From Sarcophilus harrisii (lineage: Eukaryota; Chordata; Mammalia; Dasyuromorphia; Dasyuridae), in the NCBI RefSeq assembly GCF_902635505.1, contig NC_045427.1, positions 503,700,665 through 503,764,664 of the forward strand: 64,000 bases of DNA. The letters are read 5' to 3'. Below the pieces are notes generated by a model. The model was not told the origin of the DNA, ran no database searches, and saw only the letters and a list, made by a program, of their open reading frames with translations. Shown piece after piece: positions 56,263 to 64,000 of this stretch (the stretch's first letter is position 1; every line of letters begins with the position of its first letter). The translations under genes were made by a program, and so were the position numbers.

Positions 56263-56959
56263 TCCAGAAAGACACTAGACTCTGGTATATGTAAATTTAT
56301 GTGAAAGTACAATGAATAGCAGTAAAATATGTACAATCCTAATTGCCAAACATGTTTTGTTCAAGACTTTAGCCTCTTTATTGTTTATCCTTTTGTTAGA
56401 TTTGTCTAGTCTAATGGGCCACACTGAAGACTTCAACTATTACAGTTTTGTTATCTATTTCTCCATGTTATTGAATTAATTTTTAAAGTAGCTAAGTTCT
56501 ATACCATGGAGGAGGGGAGTGTATGTGTGTTTGTGTATACATGCATATATTTACATAGATTATGTATATATGGCTCTCCTATCACAACAAGCATATACAA
56601 AATTGATTAGGTCTTCAGGTTCTTTTTATGTTGTAAATATATTTTTGTTTTTAGAAAAATCTTAGCACTTTCAAAACTAGCTCAGCTAGTTTTCTTGTAA
56701 AGATGAGTGACTTCTATAACAGTGTTACAAGTTCTCTAACAATATCATCTTGTGAATGCTGTATTGCTAAAGCTAATGGACAAACGGGGAAGTGAGGTTC
56801 TGCAGCAGTTTCATTACTCTTAATTTTGGGAAAGAAATTAGAATTAGTTAATGATACTTTCAAGAGGAACTTCTTATGGAATTGTTTATCTTTTTTATAC
56901 AACTGGAGACAATACTAGTGGTTGGGTGTATTGGATGGCTAGTTAGCCATCCTCACCAC

Positions 56960-57190
56960 CAGGGCATTTAGGTGGCAGAGTGGATAGATTGCCAATCTTG
57001 GAATTAAGAAGATTCCTCTTCTTGAGTGTAAATCTGGCCTCATACACTTAGCCTGAGCAAGTCATTTAACCCTTTTTAACCTCAGTTGCTTATGTGTGAT
57101 GGCAAACCACTCCAATATCTTTGCCAAGAAAATCCTAAATGGGATCAAAGAGAGACTGAAAAGATTGAAACAACTGAACAACAGCACTCT
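56960..57190 (+). repeat. tRNA-derived marsupial SINE, long form
   Basis: 'catttaggtggcagagtggatagattgcc', 'gagcaagtcatttaacccttt', 'gatggcaaaccactccaatatctttgccaagaaaatcctaaatggg', ending 'aaacaactgaacaacagc'. Confidence 0.9.
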
Positions 57191-57969
57191 GTTACAGAGA
57201 TATACTTCTAAAATTATATTGTAATCTACTGAATTTTTAAAATTTTGTAATTTTCCTCTCCTCTTCAGGGATCTCTCACCCCACCCCACCCTACTTTTAC
57301 CTTTTCCTGTAAACATGCTGTGTCATGCTTTTGCTTAGATTGTTCTCTCTGCCTGGAGTATTTTTTTTTTTTTAGCTGAATTTGTGTTTTGATACATATA
57401 GAGAAATCCTTCCATTAATTCAGATCAGAACCTGCTTTGCAGTTGTGTTTAAGTGATTTTATCATGCTAGGCCCAGCTCTGGTTCTATTTATCCTTGAAC
57501 ATTTCCTGCCCATTTCAGCTCTCACTGACCCTCCCCATTTTTCAGAATTTTTATTACTGGTCCAGTCTTCTATAGCACTTTATAGTCTGTCACAAAATTT
57601 AGTGTTTCATTGTGTTCCGAGTTGTACTAGTTCATGTTATTTCACATGAGTCTTGCTTCCTATTTTTGCTAAAAGCTGGATAATTGATTTAGTCTCTTGT
57701 GAATCAAGAATAAAGTAGCTTTGGACAATTACATTTATCCCTGACTTGAATCCTTGAGAAAACCATGGCATTTTCAAGGGATTTGAAAAGCTATAAATTG
57801 GCAATACGCCAGCTGTGATGAAATCAATAATACCTTACACATATATGTATTATTATTTTTCAGATGTACATAGATGTGATTAAGAAAAACCATGACAAAA
57901 AACTGAATTTATTGATGATTTAAATGAATTCATATCTTAATAATTATGGATGCCAGTTTACTAAAATAG
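57191..57969. other. Intronic; no gene seen
   Basis: It has a T run at 57361-57374. A weak L2-like look at 57330-57620 ('ttgttctctctgcctggagtat') is not certain. Confidence 0.35.
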
Positions 57970-58165
57970 TTTCATGGGATCATTGATTTAGAGCCAGTAG
58001 GGGTCTTAAAAGCCATTATTATCCAATCCCTTCATTTTACAGAAATAGAAACATTCACCACTTGCTAAATGTCACACAACTAGTAAACCTCTGAGATAGG
58101 ATTCAAAACCACGTCTTTACACTTCAAGTCCAAAGCTCCCTGCCATTTAGATTCCCTGTAAACTG
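57970..58165 (-). repeat. MIR-type SINE, antisense
   Basis: 'gggatcattgatttagagccagtaggggtcttaaaagccattattatccaatcccttcattttacag', 'aaatgtcacacaactagtaaacc', 'tcaaaaccacgtctttacactt'. Confidence 0.8.
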
Positions 58166-58499
58166 TAATTTCTTCTCCACTACCTCCTCTTTCTTTTTCT
58201 ACTTCTTTATTCTCTTCCTCCCTCTCTCTCCTCCTCTTCCATCTTTTTTGTCTTCTTTATACCTAAAATATTTACTTTATCTTGTCCAGCTCCATCATTC
58301 TGCTTAGGAAGAACTTGAGACCCAAAGATATTAAAGAATTTACCCAAGATCAAGAAGCTGATAAGTAGTAGTATCTTTCCTTAAAAAAAATTTGTAATTT
58401 GTAATTTGCTCTTACCTCTGAAATTTATTGAATTGTAATTATAGAGAGGAATTTGTTTGATTTTGATGAACATGTATGTATTAGCTCTCTATATAATTA

Positions 58500-58521
58500 G
58501 TATATATATATATATATATAT
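58500..58521. repeat. (TA)n microsatellite
   Basis: Eleven TA units or so; no other feature nearby in 58166-59215. Confidence 0.9.
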
Positions 58522-59219
58522 TCTCTGAAATACTAAAAAGTTAGGTTTGTAATTTCTATTCTATCATATCATTTAGCGTGGATATCTTAGTTATTTACAT
58601 AGTTTTAATTCCCTTACCCCTAAAAATCAAATATTCAGTAATCTATTAATTTCTCAAATATATGGACTTATTTTTTCATTCTTGGATCCTCAATTGTTTA
58701 ATTAAATGATTGTTAAATAAGATTTATAGTCAGCTACTACATGTGATTTTAAGAAATTGTTAATTTAAACACTAAATAAATGGAGCATTTCTATATATCA
58801 CCTAGAACAGGAGATTGTACACAAAACTGAATCTATTATATACAACTTGATTTTCCTTTTAAGTATATAATGGAGATTTAACATGTAGTTTTGAAAGTTG
58901 AATGCTTGGGTTTCCTTCTGGCTTTCTTAACTGTTCCCTTATGTTCATTTTTAAAAATGCTTCACTGATTCTCCCCCCTTTTTTGTGGGGGGTTGCAACT
59001 GAATCATTATTCTCTCCTCCCCTACAAAGGGGAGGACCTTTGTCCCTCACCCAGACCTTTGTAATTAATATATAGTCAAGCAAAATAAATTCATATAGTG
59101 GCCATGTCCAAAAATGTCTTTTTCTGCATCTTGAATACATCACCTCTTTCAGAAGGTGGATATCATGTTTCATCATTGGGGCCTCTGGAATAATGTTGAT
59201 TGTTGACAATTTTAAAATG

Positions 59220-59645
59220 TTTAAAAGTTACTCTTTAGAATATTTTTATTCTATTTGTTGTTTTCCTAGTTCTGATCACTTTATTCTGCATTAGTTCATA
59301 TAAGTCTTCTCAGCTTTCTCTGAAAGCTTCCTTTATGATATTTCATCAAATATATCTATATCTATATATATCATTATTTATTCCTCTGTTCTCCAGTTGA
59401 TGGGCATTCCTTTAGTTTCCAGTTTTTTCCTATAACAAAAAAAGATGCTGAAAATATTTGTATGAATATGGATCCTTTTCACCTTTTGTTGATCTCTTGG
59501 GGCATAAGCCTATTAAGGATATCACTAAGTCAAAAAGCATATGCATAAATAAGTAATTTTTAACTCATAGTTCCAAATTGCTTTGCAGAATGGTTAGATA
59601 AATTCACAATTCAGTCTATACTATAATAATATATCTGTTAAAAAC
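59220..59645 (-). repeat. L1 ORF2 end, antisense
   Basis: 'ttctccagttgatgggcattcctttagtttccagttttt', 'ttttgttgatctcttggggcataagcc', 'cagaatggttagataaattcacaa' are the reversed L1 ORF2 C-terminal region. Old and broken. Confidence 0.8.
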
Positions 59646-60334
59646 TCATCTATCCATTTGATTAAAAATATACTCTACAGTTGACTGCCAATTCCTAGGG
59701 AATTCTCCTTGATTGTGTAGGATTTGAATGTGATGTACCTGTGTTTGATTTTTCAGGGAACCTTACTACTTACTGAGCTATATCTCATCATAACCCATTA
59801 ATTCATTAATAATATGGATCGTGTATTTAATATACACTATGGAGTGATAGAAGTAGTTTTGTTTTAAACAGATTTAACCTTAAGAAAACTTCCAAAAGAA
59901 ATTCAAACTTTAACTCTGAAGAATGTATTTCTTCACAAACCACTAAAAGTGCCCAGGGTTTTATAGTAACTTTTATAGTAACTTCTCTTTAAATTGATGT
60001 GCTTGGAAGCTATTTGGTCACCAATTTAAAGTTAGTATCCTAGTTTAATAGTATGTATAGGGTATGGGAGAATTTAAAATCTAAAGGAATTTCGTCAAGG
60101 GATCGTTTTATCTAAGAGGAGGATTTATTTTCTTTTCCAGGGGATTCAGTTGTGGACATTGACACAAAAGCCCTCCTGATTCTTTCATTACTCCTTTGGA
60201 CGACAGATCATAGTTTGTGTTCTAAATCTCGAATGTTCCTTCTCCTTTCTTCCTCTCATCTCTAGACAGCCTACCCATACCTTTAATACCCAGAAGCCTT
60301 CCTTGTTTTCTTGTCCCCTCTTTCATTTGGAAGA

Positions 60335-60512
60335 GAGATTATAAAATCATAATTGTAAAGCTGGAAGGCACCTTAGAAAGAATTAGACTAATCTTCTCAT
60401 TTCTGTATGAGGAAACTGATGCCTAGAGAGAAGTGAGGTGACTTATTCAAGGTCAAGATTAAAACTCAGGTTCTTTATGAATCCAGGTGGTCTACTCCAT
60501 TTGATCTTAAAG
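60335..60512 (-). repeat. MIR-type SINE, antisense
   Basis: 'aaatcataattgtaaagctggaaggcaccttag', 'gaggaaactgatgcctagagagaagtgaggtgacttattcaaggtc'. Confidence 0.8.
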
Positions 60513-61660
60513 CACTTTGGTCTGTTTAAAAGGAGTGAATACTCAAATCACAGTGCCCAAATGCCTACTGTTTTGTATTTCACTACACATTGCTACATTT
60601 AAATTAGTGAATTTGAATTTCATTTCTTTCAGTGATACAACTCTTTGGGGAGGCCATCAAATAGTAAAATGGGGAGAAAGTATGTATACATAATCCCCCA
60701 AATTTTTGTGGATTAATTATTTAACACACTTTTCAAAAACCATAATTATTGCAATGTTTTTTCTCTTTCTCCCATGTGGGTCTTGTTGCTGTTAATAGTG
60801 AAATTATGATATTGTTGAATTAAGCTTCTCTTCTTCCCCCCTCTCCCCAATTTTATATAACTAACTAAATTAATAACTTAATTTAGTAAATTTAGTAACT
60901 TAAAAAGGAGAAGGGGAACACGAACTGATTGATTAACATTGTTAGTATGATATATCTTTGGTAGTTATTCCATCTTTCTTTCTCACGCTTATTTTATTAT
61001 GGATTTAGCAAGGTATCATATATGCTGGGAAGAAGTAGCTTTAGTTTGTCTTGTTCCCAGTTAGAGCCTATGCTGTACTAGGATCTGTCGAATGAGAATC
61101 TAGAGGTGTGCTGTTCTGTATAGACTTGCTTAGCATGACTTTGCTGTCCCTCTCACCTTGTATAACTTGGGAAACTAATGCAATTATGTAAGCTTTGATG
61201 TTTAAGCTTGAAAGTTATGCAGGTTGCACAAACTATTACACTATTATGACAGGTTGTTGATAGTAATGATAGAAAGGTCTTGGTAGCTCTGTAACTTTTA
61301 AGCTTGCACAATCTTGATTTTTGAACTTACTAACATGACCTTTCAGAATGTTGTGTTATATAGTTTTCTTAATATCACTCTTTCATTCATAATACAGACT
61401 TATCACATGGACACCAGGACCAAGTAAGACTACAGTGTATCTGATTGTCCATCACATTGGATATTGCGAGCCATATTTATATCCAAGGCAAAGCCAAGTT
61501 ACTCTTTCATTTTAAAACTTTCTGAGCTGAGGTTTTTCAGGATTTCTAGGAAAGAAAAGAGAGAGTGATACATAATTGCCTAAAGAAACTTTATCCTTTA
61601 TTGGATCCATTGTCTCTTTAAGGTCAAATGAGGCATACTTTAACACATGAAAAAAGTGTG
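60513..61660. other. Intronic; no gene or clear repeat
   Basis: Ordinary AT-rich intron. Nothing recognised. Confidence 0.35.
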
Positions 61661-61664
61661 ACAA

Positions 61665-62300
61665 ATGTTACACAACACTCAGTACTCCAAAGGAGTAGAG
61701 AGATACTTTCTTATAATTTCTTTGGAGTCAAGTTTGACTACTATGATTCCCAGAATTGTGTTGATTTGTTGTTGTCTTTTCTATTTACATTGTCATTATG
61801 TGTGATGTTTTCCTTGTTCTGGCTATTTCACTTTGCATTATTTCATGTCTTTCTCTTTTTTGGGGGGCATATTACATATTTTTACAGCCCAGCAATATTC
61901 TTTCATTTATGTATCACAACTTTGCTTAGCATTTCTTCAATTAATAATCCTCTACTTTGTTCTTAATTATTTGCTACTAGATGAAAGGTTAATATAAATA
62001 TTTGTTGTATGTAGGGCTTTAAAAAATTCATTGACCTCTTTGGAATATTCACCTAACTAGCAATGGAAACTCTGGATCAAAAGATATTGGACATTTCAGT
62101 CTTTTCATAATTCTAAATTACTTTCCCCATTTCACAGGCAGTTTTCACCCAACTTCCCATAATGCACCCAACATTGACTATTCCCATCTTTTTCTGTCTT
62201 TATTAATTTGGGTGTGAGGGGAAACTTTAAGGTTGTTTTATTTCTCTTAGTGATTTGGAACAGTGTTTCATATAATTATTAATAATTTGTGATTTAAAAA
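61665..62300 (-). repeat. Old L1 3' region, antisense
   Basis: 'cagcccagcaatattctttcatttatgtatcacaactttgcttagc' and 'gactattcccatctttttctgtc' are reversed old L1 3' sequence. The plus-strand frame at 61628-61966 is a repeat artefact. Confidence 0.55.
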
Positions 62301-62349
62301 AATAACTTTGTTCATAATCTAAATAATTTACTTAATGAGAAATGGTTTA

Positions 62350-62398
<49 letters not shown>

Positions 62399-62402
62399 TT
62401 TA
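62350..62402. repeat. (TA)n followed by T run
   Basis: A TA run of about 30 bases then about 22 T. Confidence 0.95.
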
Positions 62403-62939
62403 GTTGCTAGCAGTTTTATTGTGCCCTTCAAAGAGTATGGTTAGAGTATAAGCAGCTTAAGAGCAGGTTCTGTGTCTTCTCTGATTCTCTCTTCTGTCCC
62501 CAAGTACAGTCTTCTGCTATTCACAAATGTTACCTAAACTCCCCGAATAACAGAGCTACCCTTAGAAAAAGAGGGAAAATAATACCTTAAAAATGAGTAG
62601 GGGTAGGATATGAGAGAAATCAGCAAATGGATTGGAGGGCAAGAGATAGTGAAGTTCAGTGTGAAGCTATGAGAGGGAGACTAGAAATGAAGTAGTGAGA
62701 AAAACCCTAAATTATGAATGGAAAAGGAAAAAAATCAGTTTATAGACTAGTTATATTCCTAGAGATGATATGCAGTAGAGATTGGGAAAGGAAACTGCTA
62801 TGTGTCCTTTATTTTCCTGTCTCTTGGATTTAAATTTAAATTTAGGTGAGACATGCTTAGAAATGAGGGATTAGTTGATGAGTACCAGAAATTGAGTGAT
62901 CAAGAGAAAAACATCTCTGACTATGTGCTTTCATATAGT

Positions 62940-63560
62940 ATCCAGTCATTTGTCAACTCTTGCCGATTCTTCACCCACATTATCTCTCTTCAATCTCCTC
63001 TCCAATTCCTGTCCCAACTGCTCTAGTTTCAGCCCTCATTACATCTCATCTAGATTACTACTATAATCTGCTAATTGTGGAATCTGTTCTTTCTACTTTT
63101 CCATCTATCTTCCATACAGCTGCCATTGAAATTCCTAAAATCAGACCATCCTGGCTCAAGAAGTTCCAGTAAAACCTAGTTACCTCTAGGATCAGTCCAT
63201 CAATCAGGCATGTATTAAGATTTACTGGATTCTAAATATTGAGAATATATATACAGAAACAAGACAATCTCTATTATGAGGAAACTTAGAGTAAAATGCA
63301 AAGTCTTCTGTTTATCTCCATCTACTTTCCAAAATTATTTCACTTTACTTTTTAAGGTGTTTTTTGGGCCCTATAGATATCATTTTTTCTCTCTTCTCCC
63401 TGCCTTTGTACGGACTATCTGTTGTACATGAAAGTACTCCTCGCTTCTGTCTGGTCTTCCTAGCTGCCTTCAAGCTTTAGCTAAAGTGTCACCTCTTAAA
63501 CAAGGCCTATTCCAATCTTCGCTTTCCTCTTCTCTAATTTCTGCCATCCTTGTCCCTTGC
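62940..63560 (+). repeat. L2 copy, split by a SINE
   Basis: Left piece 62940-63180 has 'gccctcattacatctcatctagattactactataatctgctaattg' and 'acagctgccattgaaattcctaaaatcagacc'. Right piece from about 63290 has 'ctgtctggtcttcctagctgcc...aagtgtcacctcttaaacaaggcctattcc'. Between them, at 63190-63290, is a CORE/MIR-like SINE ('caatcaggcatgtattaagatttactgg'). Confidence 0.75.
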
Positions 63561-63564
63561 CAAT

Positions 63565-64000
63565 GTATTCCCTAGGCTCTGTCCATAGCACTCTTCCCTC
63601 TATTTTTATTAACTCCTCTGCAATTCAGTTATCATTCCAGATGACCCCCCTCATATTTGAGCTCTTGTCATTCATCATCATTGCCTATGCCTATCCTTTT
63701 AATAGGCATTCCCATACATCTCCAAGATAGAACTCATGTATTCACTTAAAACCACTTCTCTTACAAAGTAAGAGATTGCCGCTTTTTAGTTATCTACATT
63801 TGCAGCCTAGTATCATTTTTGATCTCTCACTCTTAACCTCTCTCCACCCCCATATACAATCAGTTTTTGTATCTCTGCAACATCTTTCACGGGATCCTAC
63901 CACCGTGGTTCAGGCCTTCATTTATTTTCACTGGGATTATAGCAAAAGCTTCCTAATTGGATTTCTCTCCCCCATTCCCATCCATTTTCCATACTGCTAC
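63565..64000 (+). repeat. Second L2 copy (runs off right edge)
   Basis: After a poorly assignable 200 bp, 'catttttgatctctcac', 'tctctgcaacatctttcacgggatcctaccaccgtggttcaggccttcatttattttcactgggattatagcaaaagcttcctaattgg' is the L2 5'-side sequence in order. Confidence 0.7.

Larger units (their letters stand above)
51654..64000 (+). other. MAPK6: Probable MAPK6 intron 1 (continues off right edge)
   Basis: It begins with the strong donor GTGAGTG and holds no recognisable kinase exon to the window end. The first 3.4 kb hold little repeat DNA; the remainder carries an L1 tail, an ERV2-type LTR, SINEs, antisense L1 segments and L2. The call depends on the exon 1 assignment. Confidence 0.55.

Noticed and set aside
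56714-56902. Minus-strand frame near 56.8 kb as a possible exon
   Set aside because: No splice signals or recognisable domain; ordinary intron composition.
61628-61966. 112-codon frame with membrane-like composition
   Set aside because: The DNA matches reversed old L1 3' sequence; hydrophobicity comes from T-rich codons.
1-64000. CRISPR arrays, operons, riboswitches, rRNA or intact tRNA genes
   Set aside because: None seen. Tandem repeats lack CRISPR spacing, and tRNA-like pieces are SINE heads without an intact cloverleaf context.

Overview
The window is nuclear DNA of a marsupial mammal. Two things show this. About half of it is made of marsupial-type interspersed repeats: L1 copies of a marsupial type, RTE of the Bov-B clade, L3/CR1, L2, and tRNA- and CORE-type SINEs. 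The only recognisable protein-coding exons are mammalian. The species is not determined; the L1 type would suit an Australian marsupial, which is an inference from memory of the consensus. No bacterial, plasmid or phage features are present, and almost all long open frames are repeat debris.

Genes. LEO1 (RNA polymerase II-associated PAF1 complex) lies on the minus strand. Its first coding exon is at 17923-17980 inside a CpG island. The start of exon 2 is at 1-193 and runs off the left edge, so intron 1 fills 194-17922. On the plus strand a second CpG island at about 51.2-52.4 kb holds a GC-rich first exon ending in a strong donor at 51654. Its position, head to head with LEO1 as in human, points to MAPK6 (ERK3) exon 1, largely 5' UTR. 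The rest of the window would then be MAPK6 intron 1. The two transcription units diverge across roughly 33 kb of intergenic DNA with no recognised gene.

Layout. 0.2-17.5 kb: LEO1 intron 1, rich in nested retroelements. An old L1 is split by a solo ERV1-type LTR, which is split by a 5'-inverted (twin-primed) L1, which is split by another L1. A second nest is L3/CR1 split by RTE (Bov-B), split by L1. 17.5-18.2 kb: LEO1 promoter. 18.2-51.2 kb: intergenic DNA with a 283-bp triplication, an AT-rich minisatellite, a GC-rich exon-like block, L2/L3/L1/SINE copies, microsatellites and an ERV2-type fragment ending in two opposed LTR starts. 51.2-52.4 kb: the MAPK6 island with long G runs. 52.4-64 kb: MAPK6 intron 1, fairly clean until 55 kb and carrying a cluster of MARE/AP-1-like sites near 54.5 kb, then L1, an ERV2-type LTR, SINEs and L2.

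No undescribed gene system could be demonstrated. The strongest oddities are the inverted-LTR provirus fragment, the dated retroelement nests, the in-frame L1 ORF2 deletion, the triplication, the orphan exon-like block at 22.4 kb and the MARE cluster.
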